A stretch of DNA of 64,000 nt, taken from contig NZ_CP020038.1 of assembly GCF_002157225.2 (NCBI RefSeq), forward strand, positions 4,122,501 through 4,186,500, in the 5' to 3' direction. Shown piece after piece: positions 45,206 through 60,635 of the stretch. Origin of the DNA: Agarilytica rhodophyticola. GTDB lineage: Bacteria; Pseudomonadota; Gammaproteobacteria; Pseudomonadales; Cellvibrionaceae. A program made the translations under genes and the position numbers. The notes under the pieces are model-generated. The model was not told the origin of the DNA. It did not search any database and saw nothing but the letters and a program-made list of their open reading frames with translations. How positions within the stretch are numbered: position 1 is the first letter of the stretch; each line of letters starts with the position of its first letter.

Positions 45206-45223
45206 TTTAGGACGGCTTTTTTT
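45192..45223 (-). terminator. Intrinsic terminator of tRNA-Pro
   Basis: GCCGTCC-TTTA-GGACGGC flanked by seven A on the left and seven T on the right, so it can work in both directions. It lies six bases beyond the tRNA 3' end. Confidence 0.9.
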
Positions 45224-45228
45224 ATGTC

Positions 45229-45305
45229 TGGTCGGAGCGGCCGGATTTGAACCGACGACCACTTGACCCCCAGTCAAGTGCGCTACCAGGCTGCGCTACG
45301 CTCCG
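45229..45305 (-). tRNA. tRNA-Pro (anticodon GGG)
   Basis: 77 nt including the encoded CCA. The acceptor stem is CGGAGCG/CGCTCCG. The D-arm region reads TAGCGCAGCCTGGTAGCGCA, and the anticodon arm is CTTGA-CTGGGGG-TCAAG with GGG at positions 34-36. The T-arm contains GGTTCAAATCC. It reads CCC and CCU proline codons. It is the last gene after merR on the minus strand and is followed by a strong terminator. Confidence 0.96.
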
Positions 45306-45352
45306 AAAGAGTTGGCCATCATACGTATTAGTATTTGAATTGCAAGAAGATT

Positions 45353-45709
45353 TTACGTTTTTAGTACGGCTAAGACCTCTTCTAGCTCAACGATCATCTT
45401 CTTAACCAATTCGTTGTACGCTTCTGCCTCACTTTTAGGCGCTTCACCACTCATTTGCTGCCTTGCACCACCAATGGTAAACCCTTGATCGTAAAGGAGT
45501 GAGCGAATCTGACGGATGGTAACAACATCCACACGCTGGTAGTAACGCCTATTACCACGGCGTTTCACCGGCTTTAATTGGGGAAATTCCTGTTCCCAGT
45601 AACGCAATACATGAGGTTTTACTGCGCAAAGCTCGCTCACCTCACCAATGGTAAAGTAGCGCTTCCCTGGAATTGCAGGTAGTTCGTCGTTATGACTGGG
45701 TTCCAGCAT
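45353..45709 (-). CDS. MerR family transcriptional regulator
   Basis: 118 aa. The N-terminal MerR winged helix is clear: [27 protein letters not shown] followed by [20 protein letters not shown] short C-terminal helix ([20 protein letters not shown]) is the dimerisation segment. No metal-binding cysteines follow. A gene of this kind commonly lies downstream of ihfA in gammaproteobacteria. Its start overlaps the end of ihfA by 20 bp. Target genes are unknown. Confidence 0.9.
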   Translation of the reverse strand: MLEPSHNDELPAIPGKRYFTIGEVSELCAVKPHVLRYWEQEFPQLKPVKRRGNRRYYQRVDVVTIRQIRSLLYDQGFTIGGARQQMSGEAPKSEAEAYNELVKKMIVELEEVLAVLKT

Positions 45710-46016
45710 ATGCCTCGACTCGTGCTTTTAGTTTTTGCCCTGGTCTAAATGTAACCACCCTTCTTGCCGTAATGGGAATCTCTTCTCCCGTTTTGGGGTT
45801 ACGACCAGGCCGTTGTTTTTTGTCACGCAAATCAAAATTACCGAAGCCTGAGAGTTTAACCTGTTCATTGCTCTCAAGTGAATCTCTAATTTCCTCGAAA
45901 AATAATTCAACAAGCTCTTTGGCTTCACGTTTATTGAAACCAAGTTCTTCATAAAGTTTCTCAGCCAAGTCTGCTTTGGTGAGAGAAACAATAAAATTGT
46001 TATCTAAGTCTTGCAT
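45690..46016 (-). CDS. ihfA: Integration host factor alpha subunit
   Basis: 108 aa from the ATG at 46016; a TTG one codon earlier is also possible. It matches IhfA throughout: [46 protein letters not shown] and [17 protein letters not shown]. With IhfB it binds and sharply bends DNA, acting in transcription, replication and recombination. The proline of the RNPKTG beta-arm that intercalates DNA is present. It overlaps the 3' end of pheT by 17 bp, the conserved pheT-ihfA order. Confidence 0.97.
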   Translation of the reverse strand: MQDLDNNFIVSLTKADLAEKLYEELGFNKREAKELVELFFEEIRDSLESNEQVKLSGFGNFDLRDKKQRPGRNPKTGEEIPITARRVVTFRPGQKLKARVEAYAGTQS

Positions 46017-48369
46017 CAAATTGTTCCTCCAACCGCTTCACAACAGAAGCCATTGGGTTATTTATTTCTTCCTCATTAAGAGTGCGCGAAGGATGCTGAA
46101 ACGTCAAGTTAAATGCTACACTTTTTCTTTGTGGATCAATACCTTCGCCGCTATATACGTCAAAGACCTTTAAGTTTTTTAGATATTCTCCCGCTTGTCG
46201 TGTGATACATATCTCAAGCTCGCTGACAGGTAGTTCACGCGGCACTAAAACAGCCAAGTCTCTACTTACCTCTGGAAACTTTGAAATAGCCTCAAAAGCC
46301 GCCACATGGCTTTCCAGAATGTCATCTAAGGTTAGTTCAAAGACATAGACCGACTTGGGAATCTCAAGTTCTTGTGTGACACCAGGATGTAACGCGCCAA
46401 TATAACCTACTACCTTATCTTCTATTAAGATCTCAGCAGTTTGCCCCGGATGCAAGGCCGTTCGTTGCGTTGCCTGAAATGTTATGGGTTTCCCACAGAA
46501 TGAAAGTATCGACTCCACATCACCCTTGATATCATAAAAATCAACATCTCGTTTGTCTGCATTCCAATCTAATGCCGCTCTGGCACCATAGATTAAGCCG
46601 GATAAGCCTCTAGTCTGCTGTAATCCATTGGCATCTGGGATAAAGCGCAAGCCTTTTTCAAAAATACGCACACGGCTTTTTTGACGATTGATATTGTGCA
46701 ACAAGGTGCTAACAAGCCCCGGCACAATAGATGTACGCATCACAGCCATATCGGCACTTATGGGATTCAATAGCTCAGTGGGTGTCGACTTATCGTCAAA
46801 CATCTTTTGCAACTTAGGATCGATAAAGCTGTAGGTTATAACTTCTTGATACCCTCTGCCCACCAGCTGCCTTTCGATAGACGATACACTTACTTGTGTT
46901 TCAGTGACTCTTGGCAAGGTAGCATCCAATTTTACCGGGGCAATAGGCAGGCGGTTGTAGCCATAAATGCGCGCCAGCTCTTCTAACAAATCCTCTTCAA
47001 TCGCCACATCAAAACGATAGCTAGGTGCCTTAAACGACCAACCATTATTGTCCTTACCTTCCAGTAGAAAACCAAGGCGATCAAAGATATCTTCAACATC
47101 GGAAGCTTCCATGGCCATGCCTAGACCTGACTCAATACGCTTACGAGATAGGGTAACGCTCTTGGGCTGTGGCAACGCATCGCTATCGACGACAACTGTT
47201 GGGCCAGCTTCACCACCAACAATATCCAAGACAAGTTGCGTGGCACGTTCTAATACGTTATGCGCTTCCTGATAATCTACGCCGCGCTCAAAGCGGTGTG
47301 AAGAGTCTGTGTGTAGACCGTAAGATCGGGCGCGGCCTGCAACAGCTAAAGGATTAAAAAAGGCACTTTCAAGGAAAATATTACGCGTGTTTTCGCTTAC
47401 CGCAGTAGATGCCCCGCCCATAATACCTGCCATAGCAATGGCACCGGAGTCATCAGCAATAACTAGAGTGTCATCGTTGAGTTTAATATCCTGGCCATCT
47501 AAGAGCGATATATCTTCATCCTGTTCGGCCATGCGCACATTAATACCGCCGCTGAGTTTGTCTAGGTCAAAGGCATGCATGGGTTGACCAAGCTCGATAA
47601 GCACATAATTGGTAATATCTACTACAGGGTCAATACTGCGTAAGCCACAGCGTCTCAACTTTTCTTGCAGCCAAAGAGGACTGGACTTACTAATATCGAT
47701 ATTTTTGATGACACGACCAACATAGCGAGAACAGGCCTCTGACGCTGACAAAGTTACGGCTTTAGTATCGCTAATACTCGAGGAAACTGGATCAAGACAT
47801 GGTGCAGTAACTTCCGCTTTATTGAGCACGCCCACTTCACGCGCCAAGCCTCGCAGGCTCAAACAATCTCCTCGATTAGGCGTTAGATCCACTTCTAAAA
47901 TCTTATCATCAAGAGATAGATACTCTCTTAGGTCTTGCCCCGTGGGTGCATCTGTAGGCAATTCCCACAATCCATCATTATCGTCCCCTACTTGCAATTC
48001 AGTCTGCGCACACAGCATACCGAAAGACTCAACACCGCGAAGCTTGGCTTTTTTAATTTTGAAATCGCCGGGCAGTTTCGCGCCCACCAAAGCAAAAGGT
48101 ATTTTTATGCCTGGTCGTGCGTTTGGTGCACCACATACCACCTGCATATCCCCCTCGGGAGAACCGGCAACACGACAAACCTTTAGCTTATCGGCATCGG
48201 GATGTTGTTCAGCACTTAAAATCTCACCAACCACAACATTTGAAAATTCACCTGCAACAGCCTCAACACTATCAACCTCTAACCCAGCCATAGTGATCTG
48301 GTCAACCAGCTCTTGCGTTGAAATTTCTGGGTTTACCCATTCTCGTAGCCATGCTTCGCTAATTTTCAT
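46000..48369 (-). CDS. pheT: Phenylalanyl-tRNA synthetase beta subunit
   Basis: 789 aa. The N-terminal EMAP/tRNA-binding domain has [23 protein letters not shown] and VVCGAPNAR. The B3/B4 editing domain, B5 domain and the inactive catalytic-like core ([14 protein letters not shown]) follow, with the ferredoxin-fold anticodon-binding domain at the end ([14 protein letters not shown]). It forms the alpha2-beta2 enzyme with PheS. pheS is separated from it by ugd, which is unusual. The stop overlaps ihfA. Confidence 0.97.
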   Translation of the reverse strand: MKISEAWLREWVNPEISTQELVDQITMAGLEVDSVEAVAGEFSNVVVGEILSAEQHPDADKLKVCRVAGSPEGDMQVVCGAPNARPGIKIPFALVGAKLPGDFKIKKAKLRGVESFGMLCAQTELQVGDDNDGLWELPTDAPTGQDLREYLSLDDKILEVDLTPNRGDCLSLRGLAREVGVLNKAEVTAPCLDPVSSSISDTKAVTLSASEACSRYVGRVIKNIDISKSSPLWLQEKLRRCGLRSIDPVVDITNYVLIELGQPMHAFDLDKLSGGINVRMAEQDEDISLLDGQDIKLNDDTLVIADDSGAIAMAGIMGGASTAVSENTRNIFLESAFFNPLAVAGRARSYGLHTDSSHRFERGVDYQEAHNVLERATQLVLDIVGGEAGPTVVVDSDALPQPKSVTLSRKRIESGLGMAMEASDVEDIFDRLGFLLEGKDNNGWSFKAPSYRFDVAIEEDLLEELARIYGYNRLPIAPVKLDATLPRVTETQVSVSSIERQLVGRGYQEVITYSFIDPKLQKMFDDKSTPTELLNPISADMAVMRTSIVPGLVSTLLHNINRQKSRVRIFEKGLRFIPDANGLQQTRGLSGLIYGARAALDWNADKRDVDFYDIKGDVESILSFCGKPITFQATQRTALHPGQTAEILIEDKVVGYIGALHPGVTQELEIPKSVYVFELTLDDILESHVAAFEAISKFPEVSRDLAVLVPRELPVSELEICITRQAGEYLKNLKVFDVYSGEGIDPQRKSVAFNLTFQHPSRTLNEEEINNPMASVVKRLEEQFDARLR

Positions 48370-48475
48370 GAAAAAACTCTAGTTCCTGTTGGTTAAGGTA
48401 TTAACAGTTAAGTTATTAATAAGTGAATACCTATATGTTATTTATTCGTCTTAAAACACCAAGTGCGCACGCGTC

Positions 48476-49810
48476 TTAATGTTTAATTTGAGGGCGGCCA
48501 ATACTGTAATGGGTGAAGCCCTTGTCAACCATTAACTCTGGCTCATACAAATTACGACCATCAAATACAATCTTATTTTTTAACAATCTGGCAATGTTGT
48601 CCCAATCTGGCGAACGAAATGCGGACCACTCAGTGCAAACAACCAAAGCATCAGCATCTGCCAAAGCCTCTTCTGAGCGGTCACATAAAATTAGATCATT
48701 GCGCTGCCCATAAATGTGACGCGCCTCATCCATCGCTTTAGGATCATAAGCCTTAATAATGACACCGGCATCCCACATGGCTTCCATAAATACTCTCGCT
48801 GGCGCCTCACGGATATCATCAGTATTGGGTTTAAATGCAATCCCCCAAAGTGCAATAGTTTTGCCTTTTAAGTCCTCAGCAAAATGCTCTTTAACTTTCT
48901 TTACCAGAATTTCTTTTTGAGTGTCGTTAACACTTTCAACAGCACTTAATAACTCCGCCGGCTCATCTACCTCGTTAGCTGTACGTACAAGAGCTTTTAC
49001 ATCTTTAGGAAAGCACGAACCTCCATAACCACAGCCAGGATAGATAAAGTTGTAACCAATACGTGGATCAGAGCCAATCCCCTTTCTCACCAGCTCAATA
49101 TCGGCATCGAGCTTATCTGCAATCCGGGACAACTCGTTCATAAAGCTGATTTTAGTCGCCAGCATAGCGTTAGCTGCGTATTTGGTTAGCTCAGCAGAGC
49201 GAATATCCATAAACATTAGCTTGTCGCGATTGCGATTAAAGGGGGCATATAACTCGCGCATAAGTTTTTCCACTTTGGCAGATTCTGCACCGACAATAAT
49301 TCGATCGGGTTTCATAAAATCACCAACAGCAGCACCTTCCTTTAAAAATTCAGGATTGGAAGCAACATCGAAGAGTATGTCAGTATTCCGTTTTGCAAGA
49401 GCTTCACTCACAGTATTCTTTACTCGGTCAGCACTGCCGACCGGCACTGTGGATTTATTGACAATGAGCCGATAATCCTGCATGTGTTCACCTATCGACT
49501 TGGCCACTTGCAACACATAACGTAGATCTGCGGCTCCATCTTCATTGGGTGGTGTGCCAACAGCGATAAAAATTACCTGCGCATATTCCACCGCTTGTTT
49601 TGCCTCAGTGGTAAAATGCAGCCGCTCTTCATCGATAGATTGTTGCACGATGACATCCAATCCCGGTTCAAAAATAGGAATAATACCTTGTTTGAGACGA
49701 CTGACTTTTTCTTCATCAATATCAACACAGGTCACTTGATGACCAGAGTGTGCCAAACATGCTCCTGTCACTAAACCGACATAGCCTGTGCCAAAAATAG
49801 ATACACGCAT
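48476..49810 (-). CDS. ugd: UDP-glucose 6-dehydrogenase
   Basis: 444 aa. The NAD-binding [17 protein letters not shown] motif starts at residue 7. The family stretches [13 protein letters not shown] and [20 protein letters not shown] are present, and the catalytic cysteine lies in [12 protein letters not shown]. It oxidises UDP-glucose to UDP-glucuronate for exopolysaccharide or lipid sugar synthesis. It sits between pheS and pheT on the same strand, 94 bp after pheS and 106 bp before pheT, with no sugar genes nearby. This looks like an insertion into the pheST operon; Pseudomonas-type Ugd is equally plausible by sequence. Confidence 0.95.
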   Translation of the reverse strand: MRVSIFGTGYVGLVTGACLAHSGHQVTCVDIDEEKVSRLKQGIIPIFEPGLDVIVQQSIDEERLHFTTEAKQAVEYAQVIFIAVGTPPNEDGAADLRYVLQVAKSIGEHMQDYRLIVNKSTVPVGSADRVKNTVSEALAKRNTDILFDVASNPEFLKEGAAVGDFMKPDRIIVGAESAKVEKLMRELYAPFNRNRDKLMFMDIRSAELTKYAANAMLATKISFMNELSRIADKLDADIELVRKGIGSDPRIGYNFIYPGCGYGGSCFPKDVKALVRTANEVDEPAELLSAVESVNDTQKEILVKKVKEHFAEDLKGKTIALWGIAFKPNTDDIREAPARVFMEAMWDAGVIIKAYDPKAMDEARHIYGQRNDLILCDRSEEALADADALVVCTEWSAFRSPDWDNIARLLKNKIVFDGRNLYEPELMVDKGFTHYSIGRPQIKH

Positions 49811-49904
49811 TTCTACTTACCCTAACTTTACTTATCCTAAAAATTAGCTAAATGAATTAACTCTCTACTGTCTAGATACCTTGGATTTAAACTTGCAACA
49901 GGAT

Positions 49905-51022
<1,118 letters not shown>

Positions 51023-51048
51023 AGGTCTCATTTACCAAGTAATGCGAT

Positions 51049-51408
51049 TTATGCAGCGAGTGCATCTTTCGCTTTGGCAACAATTTTACCGAAGGCTGCT
51101 TTATCGTGGATCGCTAAATCAGCAAGAACACGGCGGTCTAATGCAACGTCTGCTTTTTTCAAGCCTGCGATTAGACGACTATAACTCAAACCTTCAGCGC
51201 GAGACTGTGCGTTAATACGTGTAATCCACAATGCGCGGAAATTACGCTTTTTAACGCGACGGTCACGATATGCATATTGACCAGCTTTGATAACAGCTTG
51301 TTTCGCCACACGAAAAACACGAGAACGTGCTCCGTAGTAACCTTTTGCTGCTTTTAATATTTTTTTATGACGGCGACGCGCCTCTACACCACGTTTAACT
51401 CGGGCCAT
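51049..51408 (-). CDS. rplT: Ribosomal protein bL20
   Basis: 119 aa, full length. [35 protein letters not shown] and [15 protein letters not shown] match bL20. It binds 23S rRNA early in 50S assembly, and in E. coli also represses the rpmI-rplT mRNA. It lies 42 bp after rpmI. Confidence 0.98.
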   Translation of the reverse strand: MARVKRGVEARRRHKKILKAAKGYYGARSRVFRVAKQAVIKAGQYAYRDRRVKKRNFRALWITRINAQSRAEGLSYSRLIAGLKKADVALDRRVLADLAIHDKAAFGKIVAKAKDALAA

Positions 51409-51450
51409 TATTTACTTCCTCAAAAATTAAGATTATCAACAACGCCCAGA

Positions 51451-51645
51451 TTAATCAGCGCGCAACATACGTTTTACAGCAGGAACGTCAGCAGCATTCA
51501 ACATGTTGGTGCCGCGCAATTGACGCTTACGCTTAGTTGTCATCTTGGTAAGGATATGGCTCTTAAACGCGTGCTTATGCTTAAAACCATTAGCGGTTTT
51601 TTTAAAACGCTTAGCAGCGCCACTGTGTACTTTAGCTTTTGGCAT
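51451..51645 (-). CDS. rpmI: Ribosomal protein bL35
   Basis: 64 aa from the ATG at 51645, with GGAG upstream; the longer frame to 51744 is not coding. [17 protein letters not shown] and [16 protein letters not shown] are typical bL35. The 149 bp leader before it carries two AGCTGCC copies and could fold into a bL20-type regulatory structure, as in E. coli, but this is inference. Confidence 0.97.
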   Translation of the reverse strand: MPKAKVHSGAAKRFKKTANGFKHKHAFKSHILTKMTTKRKRQLRGTNMLNAADVPAVKRMLRAD

Positions 51646-51794
51646 TTTTACTTCTCCAATGAAAAAGTTTGCCCGTAGGCAACATATTACTTGAAAGCTC
51701 CCAAGGCAGCTAAAAGCCCGGCAGCTCCTGGTTTTGAGCAACATGCAACAGCCTAGCTGTCACTAGTCGCTCAAATTTCTTAACGAGGTTTATC

Positions 51795-52340
51795 TCAGCC
51801 TCTTTTCTTAGGCGCCATCACCATAATCAGTTGGCGACCTTCCATTTTAGGATACTGTTCTACTGTTGCTAAGTCCTGAAGATCCGATTCAATTCGTTTC
51901 ATCATCTCCATGCCCAACTCTTGGTGAGCCATCTCGCGGCCACGATACCTGAGTGAGACCTTAGCTTTATCGCCATGCTCAATAAAACGTGTCAGAGCCT
52001 TCAGCTTAACCTTGTAATCACCCTCTTCTGTGCCTGGGCGAAACTTCATTTCTTTAACTTGCTGTTGCTTCTGTTTTTTTCGAGCAGCAGCCTTCGACTT
52101 TTTCGCTTCAAATACATGCTTACCATAATCCATTATTTTGCATACTACCGGATCTGCATCGGGCACGATTGCCACCAGATCCAGCGCATCGGCCTGCGCC
52201 TGAGCGAGAGCATCAGCGATTGGAACAATGCCAACCTGCCCTCCATCTTTTCCTATTAAACGCACTTGTGCAGCGTCTATTTGATCATTAATTGCCGGTT
52301 TTTTAGAACGCCCTTTATTGGCATACTCTCGATTACTGAT
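51795..52340 (-). CDS. infC: Translation initiation factor IF-3
   Basis: About 181 aa. The reading frame is conserved upstream of the first ATG (52265): it gives [19 protein letters not shown], the usual IF-3 N-terminus. No ATG, GTG or TTG is present at the right place. The frame begins after CTGGAG, and ATC at 52338-52340, nine bases after the GGAG, is the likely start. Rare AUU/AUC/AUA starts are known for infC and allow autoregulation by IF-3. The C-domain has [15 protein letters not shown] and [13 protein letters not shown]. It follows thrS, the conserved order. Confidence 0.93.
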   Translation of the reverse strand: MSNREYANKGRSKKPAINDQIDAAQVRLIGKDGGQVGIVPIADALAQAQADALDLVAIVPDADPVVCKIMDYGKHVFEAKKSKAAARKKQKQQQVKEMKFRPGTEEGDYKVKLKALTRFIEHGDKAKVSLRYRGREMAHQELGMEMMKRIESDLQDLATVEQYPKMEGRQLIMVMAPKKRG

Positions 52341-52421
52341 AGTTAATATCTCCAGAATTATTTATATGACAAAAACAAACGATCTCACCACCATCGTTAC
52401 CTTTCTATTAAAATCTAGTCC

Positions 52422-54344
52422 TTAACTAGATTTACGTCCACGCTTTTCAATATCATCATTCAAGCGCTCGACAAAAGCTTCAATGGAGAGTGTTCCAAGA
52501 TCTTCTCCGCCACGTGCACGCACCGCAACGGTATTGTTCTCAAGTTCTTTGTCACCCACAACTAGCAGATAAGGAACTCTTTGCATAGTGTGCTCGCGAA
52601 TTTTAAAGCCGATCTTTTCATTTCTCAAGTCACAAATGGCACGAAACCCTTGATTTCTCAAGGAATCTTTCACTTTTTCTGCATATTGTGCCTGATTGTC
52701 AGTAATATTTAGCACAACAACCTGCTCTGGTGCCAGCCAAGTGGGAAAAGAGCCTTCATATTCTTCTATTAATATGCCGAGAAAGCGCTCAAAAGAACCT
52801 AAAATCGCGCGATGCAACATCACAGGCACCTGACGCGAGCCATCTTCCGCCACAAACTGAGCAGACAACCTTCCAGGCATTGAGAAGTCTACCTGAATAG
52901 TGCCACATTGCCATACTCTGCCCAAACAATCTCGCAGTGAAAACTCAATCTTAGGGCCATAAAACGCCCCTTCCCCAGGCAGTAATTGCCAGTCCAGTTT
53001 CTTGGCATCTAATGCATCAGACAAAGCCTTCTCTGCCTTATCCCATACCTCATCGCTACCCACACGCTGCTCTGGACGTGTTGACAGGCGGATAATCACT
53101 TCATTAAAACCAAAGTCTTTGTAGACTTCGAATAACAAGTCGGTAAAGATGGAAACTTCATCTTGAATGGCATCTTCAGAGCAGAAAATATGCCCGTCGT
53201 CTTGCGTAAAGCCTCTCACCCTCATTAAACCTTGCAATGTGCCAGAAGCCTCATTTCTATGGCACGAACCGAACTCAGCAAAACGCAAAGGCAAATCGCG
53301 ATAACTTTTTAAGCCCTGATTAAACACCTGTACATGACAAGGACAGTTCATAGGCTTAATCGCATAATCGCGGGATTCAGATTCCACAGTAAACATATTG
53401 TCTCGGAATTTATCCCAGTGGCCAGATTTCTCCCACAAAGTGCGGTCAACCACTTGTGGTGTTTTAATCTCACTATAGCCATTCTGCCTTTGTACATCAC
53501 GCATATAGCTTTCTACTGCTGAGTAAATAGCCCAGCCGCGAGGATGCCAAAACACCATTCCCGGTGCTTCTTCTTGCAGATGAAACAGATCAAGCTTTTT
53601 GCCCAATTTGCGATGATCTCGTTTCGCCGCCTCCTCTAGAAACTTTAAGTGTTGCTTAAGCTGCTTTTTGTTCGCCCATGCGGTGCCATAAATCCGCTGC
53701 AGCATTTTATTATCTGAGTCACCCCGCCAGTAGGCCCCAGAAACACGCATCAGTTTAAAGTGCTCAACAAAACGCATACTAGGTACATGGGGGCCGCGAC
53801 ACATATCGATATATTCTTGGTGGTGATATAGCCCTGGATGATCATCTCGACTGATGTCATCATCCAAAATTTGCATCTTGTATGTCTCGCCGCGCGCCTC
53901 AAAGGTATCTCTCGCCTCCTGCCAGCTCACTTTTTTCTTGACCACATCATAGTTAGTAGCAGCCAGCTCTTTCATTCGCGTTTCGAGCTTTTCCAGATCC
54001 TCATCTGTTAGCATATGATCTAAATCGATGTCGTAGTAAAAGCCATTCTCAATAGTTGGGCCAATCGCCATTTTTGCATCAGGCCAGAGCTGTTTTAGTG
54101 CATGGCCAATTAAGTGAGCACAAGAGTGGCGTATAATTTCTAGCCCATCATCGTCTTTAGCGGTGATGATGGTAAGTTCAGCGTCATCTTGAATGATGTC
54201 AGATGCATCAGCTCGTTCGCCATTAATACGGCCAGCAATAGTAGCTTTTGCCAAGCCAGGACCGATATCAGTGGCGACATCTAATACAGAAACAGGTGAG
54301 TCAAATTCGCGTTTTGAACCGTCGGGGAGAGTAATTACAGGCAT
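52422..54344 (-). CDS. thrS: Threonyl-tRNA synthetase
   Basis: 640 aa (E. coli 642). The TGS domain (1-62) is followed by the editing domain with [11 protein letters not shown] and the later CRGPHVPS region. The class II core has motif 2 [22 protein letters not shown] and motif 3 near [15 protein letters not shown]; the C-terminal anticodon-binding domain has [15 protein letters not shown]. It charges tRNA-Thr. It is first of the thrS-infC-rpmI-rplT cluster; E. coli ThrS represses its own mRNA, and a leader operator could exist upstream of 54344 but was not identified. Confidence 0.98.
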   Translation of the reverse strand: MPVITLPDGSKREFDSPVSVLDVATDIGPGLAKATIAGRINGERADASDIIQDDAELTIITAKDDDGLEIIRHSCAHLIGHALKQLWPDAKMAIGPTIENGFYYDIDLDHMLTDEDLEKLETRMKELAATNYDVVKKKVSWQEARDTFEARGETYKMQILDDDISRDDHPGLYHHQEYIDMCRGPHVPSMRFVEHFKLMRVSGAYWRGDSDNKMLQRIYGTAWANKKQLKQHLKFLEEAAKRDHRKLGKKLDLFHLQEEAPGMVFWHPRGWAIYSAVESYMRDVQRQNGYSEIKTPQVVDRTLWEKSGHWDKFRDNMFTVESESRDYAIKPMNCPCHVQVFNQGLKSYRDLPLRFAEFGSCHRNEASGTLQGLMRVRGFTQDDGHIFCSEDAIQDEVSIFTDLLFEVYKDFGFNEVIIRLSTRPEQRVGSDEVWDKAEKALSDALDAKKLDWQLLPGEGAFYGPKIEFSLRDCLGRVWQCGTIQVDFSMPGRLSAQFVAEDGSRQVPVMLHRAILGSFERFLGILIEEYEGSFPTWLAPEQVVVLNITDNQAQYAEKVKDSLRNQGFRAICDLRNEKIGFKIREHTMQRVPYLLVVGDKELENNTVAVRARGGEDLGTLSIEAFVERLNDDIEKRGRKSS

Positions 54345-55488
54345 GTAAAAATCCTTAATCAGTGGTGACCCCTACCAAAGGCCACGTGAAAAGTTATGTA
54401 AAATCGCTGCTAACTAACCGCTCCTTTGATAAAAACAACATAGAGCTTGAAGCAACGTATCATTTGAGGGCGGGAGTATATTCGCGAACTCACATCAAAG
54501 TCCAGCACAGTTGCATAACAGTTAGATACATAGTTGGTTTACCCGAAGATATAGTCTCACGCATACGCCATCCGTTAGAAGCTAGGTCAATGATCCTTTG
54601 CTCAGAACTTGATTACAACTTTGACACGTGAAAACCTTAAATAGGAGCCTGGAAATTGGCAAGACTAGCCCAGGCTTATTAGCTCAACGTCTAAGACTGA
54701 CATGGATACTTTCACTTATTTAAGCCTCGTTTTTAGGCGCTACTTACAAGTCACTAATTATTTATTAGCCATCAAGCAGCAGTTCAGATAAGTGAACACC
54801 TTCTACTTTAATTCAGCATGTATATTTCTTTTTATAAGCGATCCGGACAACATCAGCAATTCACTTAAACAGCATATGAGTAATCATCAACAAGTATTAA
54901 ACTTATCGATTCGACTCTTTCTTATTTAACTTACTCGAGCACTAAAAAATAAAAAAACCTTTCTTCAAATATACAAAAAATACGTTTTTTAAGCTCAACC
55001 AAGAAAAATAAAATAGGAGCACATAGCAACATTTTAATTTTTACAATAATACTTAGAATATCTTTTAAAATATAACCACCTACTTTTAAAAACCTCTTCT
55101 TAGAATATTTATAAAATAATGTAGGATTTACACCAAGACTATATTTATAGTTAAATCGATATACCATATAAAATAAAATTACATTCTCTTAACACTTCTA
55201 CACACAAATTCAACTTTAAATTTTGTTAACAAAATATAATTTATAAAAAACAATTAAAAATCACCCCAACCTGCAATAAAGTTTTTAATTGAATCACAAA
55301 AAATCATTTCACATAGAACAGGTACTTTACATTCAAACAACTCAGTTTCTATACTCACCTCGGCTCACTGATGTATTCAAAGTGCGTATTGTTATGCGCT
55401 ATTTATATTTGCGTTCACACGATGTCGCATAACCCCCCTATTAAAATACCTTTAATTTCTCAAAGAGAAATAAAATTGGAATTCCACT
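54345..55488. other. Long AT-rich intergenic region, possible small ORFs only
   Basis: About 1.1 kb between the divergent thrS and beta-helix genes. A 78-codon minus-strand frame at 54931-55167 encodes a hydrophobic, Lys/Phe-rich peptide (KYSKKRFLKVGGYILKDIL) without a ribosome site, and an 89-codon plus-strand frame at 54362 starts with GTG. Neither is supported. Promoters of both flanking genes should be here. Confidence 0.35.
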
Positions 55489-57051
55489 ATGAATAAGCTA
55501 CTTAGAAATCATGCTCTTCTAATCATTTTATTTTTTATTACTGGAACAGCTAATGCTGTCGACCAGTGTGACACAACTTCACAATGTCGAACGACATTTG
55601 GGGTTTCGGCTACAGATTGTAAAAATAGCCGCAGTAATTCGAGTATTTGTATGTGTGGAAGTGATCGTTGTGATCGCATTGTAGCGCCGACACCTTCTCC
55701 CACACCAACACCAATACCAGAACCCACACCTGTGCCAGAACCAGCGCCGTCACCTATTCTCGCTGATCAATGCGATTCTACTCAGCAGTGTCGTAATATT
55801 TTTGGATCGATTGCGACAGATTGTAAGAACAGTCGCAGTAATTCAAGTGTTTGCATGTGTGGAAATCAACGCTGTGATAGTATCTCGAACCCAACACCGA
55901 GTCCTGCCCCCACATCAACCCCAGTACCAACACCCGATGTAGATCCTACTCCAGGTACAAAAAGACCAGGGGATGCTGGCGTGCGTTTTGATACAAGTAA
56001 GTTTGATCCGGATTATCCCCAAATGCGTGAGTGGGTAAAAGCAGGTGTTCGTGGCGGTATTCCTTCGATTGAAACACAATTACAGAAATTCACTGTCACC
56101 TTGAATGGGGGTGATGCACAAGACATTATTAACGCGATTAACCGAGTCGCAAATAATGGTGGCGGTGTGGTTTACCTACGCAATGGTAGCTATAACATAA
56201 ATCGTACGGTGCGATTAAAATCTAATGTTTCCATTATTGGTGAATCTCGCGATGGTGTTATTGCCACTATTCCAAGATCAATGACAGCCAACGCCGGTGC
56301 TTTTGAAATGCGGGATATTAGAAACGCAGGCATCTATCGCATGCATATTCGTGGTGCTGGTAATCCACCTAGATATGACTGGAACCTCGGCATTAATGCT
56401 AACCACGAACTACGAGGTAATGAAAATATTTCAATATTCATCAAGGGATCTGAAGACTGCTGGGTAACAGACGTAGACATCATTAATAGCTACGACTTCC
56501 CTGTAAGGGTTAGTGCAAAACATATAACGTTGAGAGGTCTAAATGTTGACGGCGCTCACAATAAAGCAGGCGGTGCCCAAGGTTATTTCTTTATCTTAGA
56601 CGGTTATAATTTAATTACACAAAACAAGGTAACTCATCTTCGACATATTTCGCTACAGGGAGATGGTGTGGAATACAATGTGGTATACGATAACGATTTC
56701 CAACAAGAAGTAAGTTTCCACGCTGGAGATGATGGCAATAACCTGGTTGAAAACAACCGTATACATTTACCTGCCGACATGCCACCGGCGAATGGTGCGG
56801 GCGGCCCAGACTATCGCTGTGTTATGGGCCCCTGGTCGAGCAAACACAGAAATTCAAGAAGAGCCAATTTCCTTTGGAAAAATGACTGTATTCAATTCAA
56901 CCATGGTGGTAGCCGCCCCCAATCAAGAGATGACGTTGTTTATACAGGGCCGCTCAGAGCGCCAACCAAAGGCCAAGCAGCAGAAGATAATTGGAAAGAA
57001 GATACGAACATCCCCAGGCATGGGACACTCTACCCCATTATTCTTGATTAA
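55489..57051 (+). CDS. Secreted right-handed beta-helix protein with two Cys-rich modules
   Basis: 520 aa. Signal peptide 1-23 (cleavage after TANA). Cys module 1 (27-61) and Cys module 2 (~95-130) share the pattern C-x5-C-x10-C-x9-C-x-C-x4-C with the GH16 enzyme at 26297. They are joined by Pro/Thr-rich linkers of ~30 residues. From ~165 on comes a parallel beta-helix domain: DAQDIINAINRVANNGGGVV with RLKSNVSIIGES is a pectate-lyase-3-type start, and repeated NxI/NxV turns follow. It is probably a polysaccharide lyase or glycoside hydrolase acting outside the cell. The family and substrate are not recognised. It is monocistronic with its own terminator. Confidence 0.8.
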   Translation: MNKLLRNHALLIILFFITGTANAVDQCDTTSQCRTTFGVSATDCKNSRSNSSICMCGSDRCDRIVAPTPSPTPTPIPEPTPVPEPAPSPILADQCDSTQQCRNIFGSIATDCKNSRSNSSVCMCGNQRCDSISNPTPSPAPTSTPVPTPDVDPTPGTKRPGDAGVRFDTSKFDPDYPQMREWVKAGVRGGIPSIETQLQKFTVTLNGGDAQDIINAINRVANNGGGVVYLRNGSYNINRTVRLKSNVSIIGESRDGVIATIPRSMTANAGAFEMRDIRNAGIYRMHIRGAGNPPRYDWNLGINANHELRGNENISIFIKGSEDCWVTDVDIINSYDFPVRVSAKHITLRGLNVDGAHNKAGGAQGYFFILDGYNLITQNKVTHLRHISLQGDGVEYNVVYDNDFQQEVSFHAGDDGNNLVENNRIHLPADMPPANGAGGPDYRCVMGPWSSKHRNSRRANFLWKNDCIQFNHGGSRPQSRDDVVYTGPLRAPTKGQAAEDNWKEDTNIPRHGTLYPIILD

Positions 57052-57079
57052 CACTCGTACTCAATCTAGCTAGTACTAA

Positions 57080-57115
57080 AAGGCCACAAGATTGTTTGTG
57101 GCTTTTTAATTTTAT
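57080..57115 (+). terminator. Intrinsic terminator of the beta-helix gene
   Basis: GCCACAA at 57083-57089 pairs with TTGTGGC at 57096-57102, followed by TTTTTAATTTTA. Confidence 0.8.
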
Positions 57116-57234
57116 TTCTCTATTTTTTATCCAAGGCCGAAAAAAAAATCTACTTAATTCGCGAAGTTTTAAGTTCGATACAGTAAAAAAATTTTAATAT
57201 GCAAAGATACAAAAACACTAAAATAGTTGCATAC

Positions 57235-57260
57235 AAAAAAGGAGGCTTACGCCTCCTTTT
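57235..57260 (-). terminator. Intrinsic terminator of the fadBA operon
   Basis: GGAGGC-TTAC-GCCTCC at 57241-57256 with A6 before and T4 after on the plus strand. On the minus strand the hairpin is followed by six T, 28 bp beyond the fadA stop. Confidence 0.85.
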
Positions 57261-57288
57261 GTTACTACTTACATGATCAGCGCGCTAA

Positions 57289-60635
<3,347 letters not shown>

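Noticed and set aside
54362-55167. 89-aa and 78-aa ORFs in the thrS upstream region
   Set aside because: GTG or unsupported starts, biased AT-rich composition and no recognised similarity; described only as intergenic content.
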